The notes under the pieces are model-generated. The model saw only the letters and a list, made by a program, of their open reading frames with translations. It was not told the DNA's origin and did not search any database. From the NCBI GenBank assembly GCA_022494885.1, contig JAGVSM010003974.1:1-64000 (forward strand): a stretch of 64,000 bases of DNA, given 5' to 3'. The position numbers and the translations under genes are program-made. Every line of letters starts with the position of its first letter. The stretch's first letter is position 1. This DNA is from Micrasema longulum (taxonomy: Eukaryota > Arthropoda > Insecta > Trichoptera > Brachycentridae). Positions 43,920-54,599 of the stretch are shown here, piece after piece.

Positions 43920-44090
43920 TATTATATAAATAAAAGACGAGTGATAATTTTATCCACAAATTTGGAATATTCAGTGAATAAAGATACCAGTCTCGAAGAT
44001 GTCACGAAAGCGATGAAACCGGTCATTGGATATTCCAAATTTGTAGATTAAAGTATCACTCGTCTTTTATTTATATAATAAAATATATAT
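43920..44090. repeat. M10 palindrome in the M1 insert
   Basis: The left arm ATTATATAAATAAAAGACGA, GTGATAATTTTATCCACAAA, TTTGGAATATTC pairs with the right arm GATATTCCAAATTTGTAGAT, TAAAGTATCACTCGTCTTTT, ATTTATATAATA. The unpaired centre (43978-44023) holds GTCTCGAAGATGTCACGAAA, GCGATGAAACCGGTC. This type of centre recalls the terminal repeats of Penelope-like elements, but that is only a likeness. A LINE-type tail (44100-44225, with GGCAATAAGTTCGCC) follows. Confidence 0.6.
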
Positions 44091-44099
44091 ATTTGTTTT

Positions 44100-44225
44100 T
44101 TATAAGACTGTAAGAGATTATGAGCGGCAATAAGTTCGCCAATTAACCGTTTGTACCTTTGTTTCATTACTTTGTATTTATCATACTGTATATATTATAG
44201 TAAAAAATTATTTATTACTATTAGT
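44100..44225 (+). mobile_element. LINE 3' tail
   Basis: GAGCGGCAATAAGTTCGCCA, GTTTGTACCTTTGTTTCATT, then an A/T-rich end. Same family as 12440-12556. Confidence 0.55.
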
Positions 44226-44789
44226 ATTATTCATGACAGGTCATTAAGCTCTGTAAATTCCTAAACATCTAAATTCACTTCTCTAAATTGTTCTCAATCT
44301 ATTTATGTTGTATTTAACATTGTTTTTTTGATTCTTGATATTGTTTAGGCATAATTATTATTTATTATAATTTATTAGATTTATTCATATGGCAATTATA
44401 ATGACTTAACACGGCAACAGGTAAAAATGATTTAAGTTCGTGAATATGTAAACTGTTAATTAATTCGAAATAAAAAAATAAATTGTAAGGTATTATTTTA
44501 CTACACTGTACAAAAAAAGCGATTTAGTTTTTAAACGAACATATTATATCGGTGGAATGATGACTAAGTATGATAATATGTCACTTTTTTAGGCATGTTG
44601 AATTTTATATATGTATAGTATATCACCCAATTTGTCTCGATAAGATCTGCAATCTGGCTAAATATGGTATGTCTTTGTTGAATAGGGTTAGAGAATATTA
44701 GCTGTGTGACTCTATAATGTATTTTTTTCTATTTCCAACGATGGCAAATTGAGATATGTCACTTTACAACAAACATGACACGACGACAA

Positions 44790-44950
44790 ACGTGACATAC
44801 CATCTTTAGAAGGGGAGTAACGGTTGACAATTTATAAAAAGTCAAACACATCTCGTTTTGCCGTCTTTGATTTAGACGGCAAAACATAATATGTCAAATA
44901 TACCTCATTTTGACAACCATTACTCTGTTTCTAAAAATGGTATGTCATAT
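44790..44950. mobile_element. M9 foldback element
   Basis: The left arm GTGACATACCATCTTTAGAA, GGGGAGTAACGGTTGAC, CGTTTTGCCGTC pairs with the right arm GACGGCAAAACA, TGACAACCATTACTCTG, TTTCTAAAAATGGTATGTC. The loop is TTTGATTTA (44862-44872 region). It lies just upstream of the L2-like LINE. Confidence 0.65.
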
Positions 44951-45009
44951 CTGTTGAAAAATGACTAAATATTGTAGGTCAAACACATGTTTTCTCGTCT
45001 TTATTCTAG

Positions 45010-46020
45010 ATGGCTAAATATATCAGGGAAGTTTGGAAGAAAAAAAAATTTTCGGCAACACACTGGGAGAAGTCCTGGAGAAACAAATGTTCAATGCATC
45101 TACCGATGTCATCAAACAGACTCAAACTCAATCCATCTAAAACTGAGCTCCTATTGACAGCGACAAAAAAGCGACAACACCTTTTAGACCAATCTCCAAT
45201 TTCAATCACAGGTTGTGATCTTACCCCTAGTACTAATGTCAAACTACTAGGTGTTCATTTAGATTCAGATCTTTCTCTTCATTCTCAGGTCAATAAAACG
45301 GTAAGTGCTGGTTTTTTCCATCTCCGACAGATCAAATCCGTGCGGAGAAATATTCCTATGGATGCAACTAAAGCTCTTGTAAATGCTTATGTAGTTTCGC
45401 GTCTAGATTATTGTAATGGAATATACGCAAATCTCCCAAAATATCAAACTAATAAACTTCAATCTGTTTTCAATGCAGCAGCAAGGCTTATTACGGGAGT
45501 AAAAAAATATTCTCACATCTCACAACATCTTCGAGATTTGCACTGGTTAAAAAGCCCAGAGATAATAAAATACAAGCTGTGCTGGACAGTATTCAAATCC
45601 CTTCATGAAATGGCTCCAAAATACCTATCGGACTTTTGTATTAGGGAAAATACATGTCAAAGAAAATCTACTCTTAGGTCAGCATTTGATTCGGGAAGAG
45701 AAAAACTTGAAACGTTGAAATCCGGCGCTCCCCAGACACTAGATTTGGAGATCGTGCTTTTGACGCCGCTGGCCCCTCTGCCTGGAACCAATTGCCTTCA
45801 AACTTACGAATCATCGACAGTCCTAGTCAGTTCAGATCCCAACTAAAATCCCACTTCTTTAAACTATCATACCCTCAATTTTATATCTGGAAATATAATG
45901 TATCACTTAAGTTTAGTTAGAATGTAAGCTTAGAAATACAATTGTAAAGCGCCCTTGAGGTGATTTTTTACAAAAATGGCGCTATATAAAACAGCCAAAT
46001 ATTATTATTATTATTATTAG
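45010..46020 (+). mobile_element. L2/CR1-like LINE 3' half: reverse transcriptase C-terminus and tail
   Basis: The open frame 45010-45846 encodes MSSNRLKLNPSKTELLLTAT (just after the catalytic motif in this clade), NVKLLGVHLDSDLSLHSQVN, NAYVVSRLDYCNGIYANLP, LQSVFNAAARLITGVKKYSH, LRDLHWLKSPEIIKYKLCW. A one-base change near 45735-45741 shifts the frame. In the new frame RFGDRAFDAAGPSAWNQLPS, NLRIIDSPSQFRSQLKSHFF continues to the true stop at 45918-45920, giving the GDRAFxxAxPxxWNxLP hallmark. The tail TGTAAAGCGCCCTTGAGG, ATGGCGCTATATAAAACA, (ATT)n is typical of L2-like elements. The first 30 residues of the open frame are not conserved. The YxDD part is missing, so the copy is dead. Confidence 0.9.
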
Positions 46021-46261
46021 AATAAGGCTTGTAAACTTAATGCCGAATTATCAGCGCCCATCAAACTTTCAAATCGCTCACTTTAAAAATGTATAAAAAG
46101 TGACATCATTTATCAATGTTCGGAACACATCAAAATACTCAAAATTCAAGCAAGAAATAAAAAATATATTAATATATATAAATGCAACCAACTTGGAAAC
46201 CATGATCTTCCGATAATTTATATAATCCATTTTTTCTACTTAGTTTTTCTACTAGGTTTTT

Positions 46262-46495
46262 CGTATTTTAGATTTTCTCTCTATCTATCTTCGCCTCCAT
46301 CATGATTTGGTCTGACACATGTTTTGTATATCCGAATTATGTTTCCAATAATCATGTGTTCATTGTACTATACGACATGTCATAGGCATCCAGATGTTTA
46401 CTAACTAAGATGGATATGTTCTCAGCATCACTATGGCAGCATCATCTGCATAGTATGTGATGTTAATGACCTTATCTCCCTTAGTAGATTCACTA
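46262..46495 (-). mobile_element. LINE reverse transcriptase scrap with YADD motif
   Basis: On the minus strand INITYYADDAAIVMLRTYP is the catalytic core of a LINE reverse transcriptase (the two Asp of YADD bind the metal). After a gap and frame breaks, RIYKTCVRP follows, which matches the IYKTCVRPxxTY segment of RTE-like elements that lies about 100 residues further on. The intervening part is deleted. This is the only catalytic motif of a reverse transcriptase that I could find in the window. Confidence 0.65.
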
Positions 46496-46499
46496 TTTT

Positions 46500-47384
46500 T
46501 ATTTATTCTTAAAAGCGTTTTTTTTTACATATATTTATTCTGCTTGTGTAAGAAAAGGTCTTTGGCGTATATGTTGTTGTGCTATATTTAGTTATAAAGG
46601 TGCTAAACTTGCTTTGTTTCTTTGTGGTTCTCAATATGTGTTATTTTCTAAATATTAATATTATTTATGTCCCAAATTGAGTTGATTTAACTCCTGGGAA
46701 TGTAATTCAACGTATTATACTTGTAAAATACTTAGTGTTATATGATTTATTAATAAAAAATAAAAATTTAAAAAAAGCTACCTTCACGTAGTTAAAATTT
46801 GTAATAATATATTTTTATTTAAAAATTATTTATGTATCTATGAAAAATGTCTTGAAGAATTCATCGTTTTAAAATATTTTTTTCGTATATGTATATCACA
46901 CTATACTAAAATTGTAAAATGTCGTCCTCGGCACGGGTTTTCCATGTGAAGAATACCTTGATAATTTCATTATGTTATGTATTCTTATGAAGTATTAAAT
47001 AAAATAAAATAAATATATAGCCTCTTTCTACTGATATATGAAGGATGAATGAATAAGAAAAAAAAATGCGAAAAGTCCCGCTGGTTTACAATTTACGGTT
47101 TATTATCTAGTTTCTGCTGTGGTTTTAGTAAAAAATCAATTGAATAACTGGTATTTCCATAATAAAAGTGTTGGGTAAATAAATCATAATAGTTTTTCTT
47201 TGAAATCAAGTCATTACTTCTAGGAATATCTAGTAAGTAAATCATAGTTCATTGTGTCCGGAATGCGACAGATAAACCTCAAAACCAAGGCCAGTTACAT
47301 AAGAAAAAAATAAATAGCATAATAAAAATAAATAATATCAGTTAAATATCTAATTATTCTTTTTTTGAACCAAAATAGACTTTA
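46500..47384. other. AT-rich DNA without a recognisable gene
   Basis: No coding frame or repeat family was recognised. Some A/T-rich ends (AAATAAAATAAAATAAATA near 46999-47017) could be LINE tails. Confidence 0.45.
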
Positions 47385-47834
47385 AACTGAACGCAGTTAT
47401 GCAGAAAGCAGCCAGCTATAGAAAAGTAAAACTGAGATAATAGAACTTTGAAAAGAGTGAATTATCAAATCTACACAACAGTATGAATGATTTTGACTTT
47501 AACAAATGATAAACAATAAACACATACGTTTTTTAATATATTACAAACAAGAATTTAACTATGCATTTGACCAGTTTTAATGATTTATAAAGTATCATAA
47601 AATTTTTCTTGTGCTGGGGTGTTATCTGCAAATTGAGAAATGCAATTTTTGTGATCGATACCATTTTCAGAAGGTGATTAATATAGTTTTTTGTATGAAA
47701 GCGGTCTGGCTTTTTTATCAGAACATAGAATTGATCTTACTTTACCCGATAACATCAATACCCCCTTTTTTTTTTTTTTTATTTATTTTTTTTTTTATTG
47801 TGGACTGGCTATTTTCTGCATAACTACGTTCAAT
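47385..47834 (+). mobile_element. M6 MITE
   Basis: It starts AACTGAACGCAGTTATGCAG, AAAGCAGCCAGC and ends TGGCTATTTTCTGCATAACT, ACGTTCAATT, so the termini are inverted repeats of about 28 bases. Internal landmarks GCAAATTGAGAAATGCAATT, TTTTGTGATCGATACC, TTCAGAAGGTGATTAATATA and GTATGAAAGCGG recur in the reverse copy at 63303-63737. The target duplication is unclear. The two frames across its T-rich part are not genes. Confidence 0.8.
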
Positions 47835-48560
47835 TTATCGAAGTTATGCAAAAAACAACCAGCCATAGAAAAGTGTTAATATCAAATCTACACAGCGGTT
47901 AGAATGTTTTTCACTTTGAAAAATCATATACAATGCAAACATTTTTTTTTTCGTTTTACAAAAAAACCATTTAATTATGTATTTGGCCAGTTTCAATCAT
48001 TTTTAAAGTTTGGCTGACGACAGAAAATAAGATATGCATTTTACAGAAAAAAGCCAGCCCTAGTAAAATCCCAATGTACCTTTATGTTGCGTCTATATAT
48101 ATATTGAATTAATTTATGTTCATTTTCATTTCACTTCATTATTAAGAATCACTTAAATAGTTTGTTAAAATAACTTTAAAAATAACTTATGTGTTAAAGG
48201 AATTTTAAAAGTCTGGTTGACCCACAACTCAATATGCATTTTGCAGAAAACAGCCAGATCTAATATTGAATTTATGAGGTAACAATCTGTTTTAAAACAT
48301 GTTTTTTATTACAGATTTATGAATTTATAACATTGGAATACTAATGTTTTATACACATTAATTTATTTACGAGTACTAGTACTTTTTGGAGGCATTTATC
48401 TTCCTGTCAGCATCAATACCGTATTATTTTTTTAGTGCTGTAAGTGTTTTCTGCAAATTGAGAAATGTCGTTTTTGCAATCAACGCTATTTTCAGAAGGT
48501 AATTATTACAGTTTTTTGTATGAAAGCGGGCCTGAGTGTTTTTATTAATAATCGACAAAT
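47835..48560 (+). repeat. Degraded M6 copies in a row
   Basis: Adjacent to the good M6, three more M6-type ends follow: GAAGTTATGCAAAAAACAAC (47840), ATTTTACAGAAAAAAGCCAG (48037) and TTTTGCAGAAAACAGCCAG (48239). The internal segment GCAAATTGAGAAATGTCGTT, TTTCAGAAGGTAATTATTAC, GTATGAAAGCGGGCCTG is at 48452-48533. This may be a decayed tandem or nested cluster. Confidence 0.55.
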
Positions 48561-48812
48561 GCAGCCCTGTTGATAAATAAATATTTATGCTCCTTACTTT
48601 TTTTCCACCAAACAAATTGAACTTTTTACAATCTATAAATATGCCCAGGCCAAAGCTCGCCATTTTCCAAAAAACGTTTGTTTCTATCAAACATGTTTTT
48701 TTTCTGAAAGGTAAAAGGCACTATGTGCTGTGTAAATTGAAAGGACTAAGTCCGTTAATAAATAAGTAATATATAAATCAATATCTGGGCTCCTCATTAT
48801 TATAGGCATCAA

Positions 48813-49740
48813 TATTGCATTGAAAGAGTTCAGAATAAGTTTTTACGATTTATTAATTTTAAGTTAGGTGTTAGTATCGAATTTTTAGATTATAACTTGT
48901 CATTGTATATTTTGAACTTATTAAGATTAAAAGATCGAAGAACTATAACTGACTTACTAAATTTATATAAAATAATTCATTCTATGTTTGATACCCCTGA
49001 AATTTTATCACTTATTAATTTCAATGTACCAAAAAGAGCGACTCGGCAAACCTGCCAATACTGTGGCAACAATACTTCGACTTCATATGGTAACAATGCA
49101 GTCATCAATAGACTTCACGCTCTAGGTAATAAGTACCAAGACGTTAGTGACTCATTCCATGTTAAGTTTAGTTTATATAGGACGACCCTTCACCTGTATT
49201 TCATGGGTAGGAGAAGCTAGTACCTAATAGTTCTAGATCAATTAGTATTCACTCTTCAAAATTGTTTAAATTTCTTTATTAATGTTTTTTTTCTTTTCTT
49301 TTCTTGGTTTTATTTAAAAGCACAAAATATTTTTCTCATATATTTTTTTTAACAGTATGTAATTATGCGTATATTTATATTAGTTACCTAAGTAGTAGAT
49401 TTAAATATTAATACATGTAATTTATAAAAGAAAAATCTTCGTTTAGTGTTATTCAAAACTGTTTGATTTTTTTTTTTCTTTTTTATTTATATGTATTGCT
49501 TTCTTACTTTTTTTTTCTCTTTTTTTTTACAGGTTCAAAATATTTCTATCACCAAATACTTAATTTTTCAAGTATTTTTGTAACTAGTAATATTATTTTT
49601 TAACTGTGTGCCTTTTTTTTTGACTCCTTAATTTGTAAAAAACTGTTTAGTAATAATTTCTTTTAAATATTATATTTTATTTATTTCACTTACATGTATG
49701 TATTTTATTATATGCAACTTTTATGTAAAAGGCACTAAGT
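48813..49740 (+). mobile_element. Jockey-like LINE 3' end
   Basis: The frame is open from about 48816 to 49220: IERVQNKFLRFINFKLGVSI, EFLDYNLSLYILNLLRLKDR, RTITDLLNLYKIIHSMFDTP, EILSLINFNVPKRATRQTCQ. It ends SFHVKFSLYRTTLHLYFMGR. The IExVQNKFLR and LxxRRxxxDLxxLYKI signatures place it after the reverse transcriptase domain. The codons before the apparent start belong to the same frame, so this is a 5'-truncated element, not a small gene. A T/A-rich 3' UTR runs to about 49740. Confidence 0.8.
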
Positions 49741-49757
49741 GCCAATATCCCATCTAT

Positions 49758-49826
49758 CTCAGAATCGAAACCTAGGACCTTAAGCATGGTAGGCAATCGC
49801 ATCCATTACTGCACTACGTGGCGGAC
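49758..49826 (-). repeat. tRNA-like SINE head (family SINE-4)
   Basis: On the minus strand GTAGTGCAGTAATGGATGCG, ATTGCCTACCATGCTTAAGG, TCCTAGGTTTCGATTCTGAG has A- and B-box-like parts. A relative is at 54520-54592 (GTAGTGGTAAAGCAG..., CTCAAATTCGATTTC, then CTGAGATGG). It does not close into a tRNA cloverleaf. Confidence 0.45.
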
Positions 49827-50321
49827 TTATTTAATTAAAACAAAAACGCCTGCGCCTTCGCAATTTTTTGCGCAAGGCATTCTCCATTTTCGATTTCACA
49901 GCATTAATTTTAATGTCATATTTAATCAAAATAAAATTCATTAATTAACATGCACAATCCCGCGCAATGACATCAATAAACTTGAGTGCTTTAATGACGA
50001 ATTCCAATAATATATTTAAAATATCGTTAGCAGTTATGGTGTGATATGTGGCAACCCGTGAGGAATGTATACGCAAAGTACAAACATGAATCACTTATGT
50101 TACTTTAAGATAATTAAAATTTAAAGTCATATTGCATCTTTAGAACGAAAACGACTTAAATCAAAAAAACTTTTTGGGATATTTCAAAAGAAGAATTTAA
50201 ATTGTGACAGCTTCGTATTCTTTCGTCGATTGTTTTGTGTTTCTAGAAGTGAGCACCAAATTAAGAATGAAAAATTATACCGAAGTCTTCCAGCTATGTC
50301 TATAAAAAAAGGTAATATAAT
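49827..50321. other. AT-rich DNA without a recognisable gene
   Basis: Nothing could be named here. Confidence 0.45.
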
Positions 50322-50514
50322 CGTGTTGTGGTCTTGTGGCTAGTGTCTCGGACTCATGGACCAAAGGTCCGTGGTTTGAATCTACTTGGTTTCCATTTTT
50401 TCTACCCCTACTTGATTCCCATTTTCTAATAGTGAGTTATTTACAACTCGTTGGAAATGGCCCTCAAAATGAAATATTTGGGTAAATCATAAAAACGCAA
50501 ATATTTATTTTTTC
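50322..50514 (+). mobile_element. SINE-3 copy with a small internal duplication
   Basis: The head GTGTTGTGGTCTTGTGGCTA, CTCGGACTCATGGACCAAAG, GTCCGTGGTTTGAATC is followed by CTTGGTTTCCATTTTTTCTA, CCCCTACTTGATTCCCATTT. The TTGxTTCCCATTTTTCT segment is therefore present twice. The standard body (TGAGTTATTTACAACTCG, GAAATATTTGGGTAAATCAT) follows. Confidence 0.8.
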
Positions 50515-51255
50515 TATGAAAAAAAATAAAAAAATAATAATGAGTTTAAACAAGGCATTTATTTAACGGGTCATTATAAGATTGAAAAAAAACCAAATAA
50601 AAGCGCTTTGATGAATAAAATAATGACATCATTTTAATTAGGTCAGATCAAGTCACCAAACACATGTTTTTATTTATTCACAAAACTACATAAACGTAAA
50701 TAAGCCACTAAGATAATCTATAACTTCAATATTAAAATGACATTAACTTAAATAAATTACTAAGATTATCAGTAAGTCGGAACGAAAAAATCACAATGCT
50801 AAATTCGTCGCTTTAATAATAAAAAAAATTAGTAAACATGCCATTTGTATTGGAATAAAATCGACTCAACCGGCTTTCGGTCAGTATATGTTTGTCTGCG
50901 TTGCGTCCTTCACACAGCAATGTAAACACGACACTAATTGCATCGCTTCCTTACTGACACGGAATCTAAATTCTATGAGTAATAAAGAGACAGATGTAAC
51001 GATTTGTGCTATTCCCACCCGAATGTTGCGTTTTTTTTTTATGTAGAAAGATGTACAATGTTCATTGAAGTTGTTTTATGATCTTAACCTATTTTAAGCT
51101 TTTTTTAAGTTAAGTCGTTTTTGTCCTAAAGGTGCGATATCAACTTATTCTATCATATATTCAGAAGGAAAATATATTTTCAGCAATTTATTACAATTTC
51201 ACATAGGGCGTACGCAAAAGATTTTTAATACTCTTAAACAAAAATATTTGAAATA

Positions 51256-51424
51256 GGTTGTGGTAGTATTGTGGACTCACGGACCAAAGGTCCGAAGTTC
51301 AAATACCACTCTACCATAACTCGATTTCCATTTTTCCATCACAAGTTATTCACGACTTTAAGGAAATGCTTTGAATTTTTCAAAAAAATATTTGAGTAAA
51401 TAGCAAGAACTCAAGAATTTTTCA
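51256..51424 (+). mobile_element. SINE-3 copy, diverged
   Basis: GTTGTGGTAGTATTGTGGAC, TCACGGACCAAAGGTCCGAA, GTTCAAATACCACTCTACCA carries a weakened B-box. The body is eroded (CACAAGTTATTCACGAC) and ends AAAAAAATATTTGAGTAAAT. Confidence 0.7.
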
Positions 51425-51429
51425 TTCAA

Positions 51430-53290
51430 TTAAAAAAAATAAAAATCCACCGATTAAAGGTTTTATCGTTACAATACATCCTGTTTAACAAAATTTGATG
51501 GGACCGATGAGGTTTCGGTTAGACGAAAATTCGGTTATACCGGAAAATATGTACTCAGCAAAATTGTGCGGCACAGAATTAATAAAAATATTAAATTTCA
51601 AAAGCACATAAAATATTCCTTCATGATAGAATACAACACCTCAGTAAGAAGGTAAAAGAGCCAATTAACTCTTGTGTGGCTGTGATGTCACACTAGTCGA
51701 CATAGGGTACAAGACTTGATATTTCTCTCTTATTTTCTTAAATTATAAGGTCGTATTTTTTGTAATCTTCAAATGGACATTTTCACACCGGATTTGGAAA
51801 GTACAATTTGTATAACTATGCTAGATGGCAATACAAAAAAAAATTATCGATGCTACGCGAAGAATGAATGTCCGCTAATTCAGCAATACATAAGTATAAG
51901 AGAGATCACAAAAATAGAACTCATAATAAAAAGACAGAGACGCTGTTTTATGGCGGGGCTGTGTAAAACAGATTCAGTCGGATTACGTCTGTGATGGGGG
52001 ACGTACGCGCGTAATATGAGCGGTGTATCTATGATTTTAAATTTATTTTACTATACCAGGGCTTAATTTTATTTCTATTTGCTTAAATTATGAAAAAGAA
52101 AATATTAAACAGTATGTCTCCATGCTTTTTGTTTTTTTTCAATGTCTGAACTTTAGAATATACCGTATTTTACTAGCGGTAACACGATGCTACATCACCG
52201 CTCGCAAAGGGATTATTTACCACAGTCTTTTAAGAGTTAATACAAAAAAATAAGAGTAATAGCGTGCTACTGCTAAAGAGATGCCTTTTCGCTCTATTGC
52301 ATTTATCAAAAGCGTTGCACAATTTTTAGTTAAATTTTTGGTTTAACAGCGGACGTGCTACAAACGGTTTCGTTGCTGTGCTTGCGATTCTCGATCTAAG
52401 CACCTACGACCAAACGTTTTGCTGTAAACTTTAGTTTAATCGTGATTGATAATCTTAGAATGATTTTTGTCTCTATATCGGTAGCGCGTTATTACTCTGA
52501 GGCGTAAAGTGATGTTTCATAAAAAACTTAAAACCCACCTGTCCTCGAAATCGTTTTAATAAATCCTTATCAAGCAAAGACAAAATAAATTGATTCAGTG
52601 AAAAGCTTTACTTAAAGTTTAATTCAAATTAACTGCATGGTATTACTTTAGTAAAACGCCCTTGATTACAAAATTTTTGCTATATTCAACATAAGTAAAC
52701 TTGGCAATCAGGATTCTGGGCGAGTTATTTTTAAATAATAATAAGAAAGTAATAAATAATTTATTGGTGGCATTGGAAGGTAATGATTATTTTCATTACT
52801 CCATTTAATGTTTTTTATTTTTCCTTCGTTAAATTGTGTTACACATTTTGACATGTCATTACTAAAGAAATACTGTATACCCACGACCATACGTGGAAAT
52901 ACAACGTCTTGTTTTTTTTCTAGAATGCTGACAGTTTCGCTCGGGGTAAAAAGGCTACAAAGAAATTATACGTATATTTATTTAATATTATTATTAATTT
53001 ATTTACTCTTTATATTTTGCCATAAAAAAATATGTATCTGCATAACGTATTATAGATAACTAAGGTACAAACTCTGCTGTAAGCCAGGGAGGCAATTACA
53101 ATCGTAGGTTAACAAAGTTATCTTCGACTGCAAAGTACAGTCGATATTTATTTACGAAAGTGCGTGTATTTGTATGAAAAGTTAAAGTATCTTCTGCGAT
53201 CTATAATTAAACAGATCTAGAAAAAAATATTTGTTTATTTTAGTTTTCATATAGAAAACTTAATTTCACTTTATAGATAAAATTGAAGAT
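51430..53290. other. Non-coding DNA, no repeat family recognised except a short conserved motif
   Basis: The block 52174-52242 recurs in reverse at 63168-63238 (see findings). 51687-51745 has a likeness to 54372-54440 (GTACAAGACTTGATATTTCT versus CATACAAGACTTGATATATC). No gene was recognised. Confidence 0.4.
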
Positions 53291-53291
53291 A

Positions 53292-54206
53292 AGTTCTATT
53301 TATTTAACACTTCATATACCCATAACAATTATTCGCGTATAAGGGCGGGCATATTGCCTTAAGGCAATTTATTCCCACCTACCCAAACTGTTCACTTTGA
53401 GAAAATTACAAGAACATGAAGAACTAGGTAATTAATATACAGAAATTTATCATTTTATACAAAAGTTAACTAAAAAAATACACTATACTATGAAGAGCGG
53501 AGAGGGGGTGGGAATGAAAAAGGAAGAGATAGGAACAATTTTAGCATTTAGATTTTAGATTTTACAATCTTGATTTTAATGTAAAAAAAGAAGGGTCTGT
53601 CTCTAGCATGTCTCTATCATTAGTAGTTAGATTATTCTACTATTGAGCAGCTACTTCTGTGAAAGAGGAGGCAAGACAATTAGAGCGATGAATGGGTATT
53701 AAAAGGGTTCTTTCATTACTAGAAGGAAGAGATGGTCCATGTTGTGATAAAGATTGGAAGAGCTTTCTCAGATAAACAGGCAAAGCGGAATTATTCAAAA
53801 TATTGTGAAAAAGTGATAGAATGTGAATGTTTCTTCTATGCCTGATACTGAGCCAGTGTAGTTGCGTGCAATATTTGGATATGTGTTCGTATTTGCAAAG
53901 ATAAAAGATACAATGTCTATATACATTTTGCAATCGTTCTAATTTATCAAGCAGTTCAGAATAAGCATTTGAGTAACAAACATCTCCATAAGCAAGGAGT
54001 GGGAGAAGTAAGCTCTGGACTGATGTTTGCTTAACATTGGTTGGCAAATTTTGCAATCTTTTAAGTAAGTGTATGAGCATGCCATGAAGTTTACGACTAA
54101 CTTCGTTATCCTGATCGTGCCATTCTAAATGTTTATGCAAAATAATACTTAAGTTTTTGATGGAAATCGTGAAAGGAATTTCAGTGTCATTTATTTTATA
54201 TGTCAA
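53292..54206 (-). mobile_element. Jockey/CR1-like LINE 3' end with 3' UTR
   Basis: The minus-strand frame 54206-53640 (188 codons) encodes TYKINDTEIPFTISIKNLSI, ILHKHLEWHDQDNEVSRKLH, LLPLLAYGDVCYSNA, LDKLERLQNVYRHCIFYL, LHWLSIRHRRNIHILSLFHN, VYLRKLFQSLSQHG, RTLLIPIHRS and then stops before the LWNxLP motif. The segment order matches the region after the reverse transcriptase domain, and 16104-16535 is its nearest relative here. The 3' UTR is purine-rich (53500-53560). It ends in a tail with TTTGGGTAGGTGGGAATAAA, CCTTAAGGCAATATGCCCGC, also present at 25692-25900. Dead by truncation and an early stop. Confidence 0.8.
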
Positions 54207-54519
54207 CTTCCTATTGTAATACGGGCCCAGGAAAGAGAAACATAATAAATAGTAATATATTTCGATTTATAATTTATTAACAAAAAAAATTTTCATTTTA
54301 TTTTAATGAATTTGAAGATTACGAAAAATTCGATTTCACCATTTAAAAAAATTAGAGAGATATATCAATTCTTGTAACCTATGTTGACTAGCGTGACATA
54401 GCATACAAGACTTGATATATCTCACTTGATTTTTAACTTTACATGAACGTAAGAAGATCAGCCTTGTCAGTACAATAAAATGTTGTTGAATAAATATTAA
54501 AATTATTACTATGTCAACC

Positions 54520-54592
54520 ATCTCAGAAATCGAATTTGAGATCAGATGCATAGTGGACAAACGTTTTAACTGCTTTACCACTACGCATAACA
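54520..54592 (-). repeat. tRNA-like SINE head (family SINE-4)
   Basis: The minus strand reads GCGTAGTGGTAAAGCAGTTA, AAACGTTTGTCCACTATGC, CTCAAATTCGATTTCTGAGA. It has an A-box (TAGTGGTAAAGC) and a weak B-box. It shares the CATCTCAGAA.TCGAA junction with 49758-49826. Confidence 0.45.
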
Positions 54593-54599
54593 TACTTTT

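Larger units (their letters stand above)
43622..44313 (+). mobile_element. M1 MITE interrupted by a palindrome-bearing insert
   Basis: 43622-43790 has CAGATGAATCTCAAACTAAC, AACAGCTGGAAGAATTAAAG, CATACGGATGTTCAAACATA, TGTTACACAGTGTTTGAAGT. M1 resumes at 44232 with ATGACAGGTCATTAAGCTCT, GTAAATTCCTAAACATCTAA and TTGTTCTCAATCTATTTATG. The two halves join to the continuous order seen at 57960-58127. The insert 43791-44231 is described separately. Confidence 0.7.

Noticed and set aside
43960..44040. Hammerhead ribozyme in the centre of the palindrome
   Set aside because: A GAAA and GTC are present, but the CTGATGA core and the three-stem arrangement are not.
47611..47879. Open frames with a hydrophobic Phe-rich stretch
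   Set aside because: The Phe run is a poly(T) tract within MITE M6.
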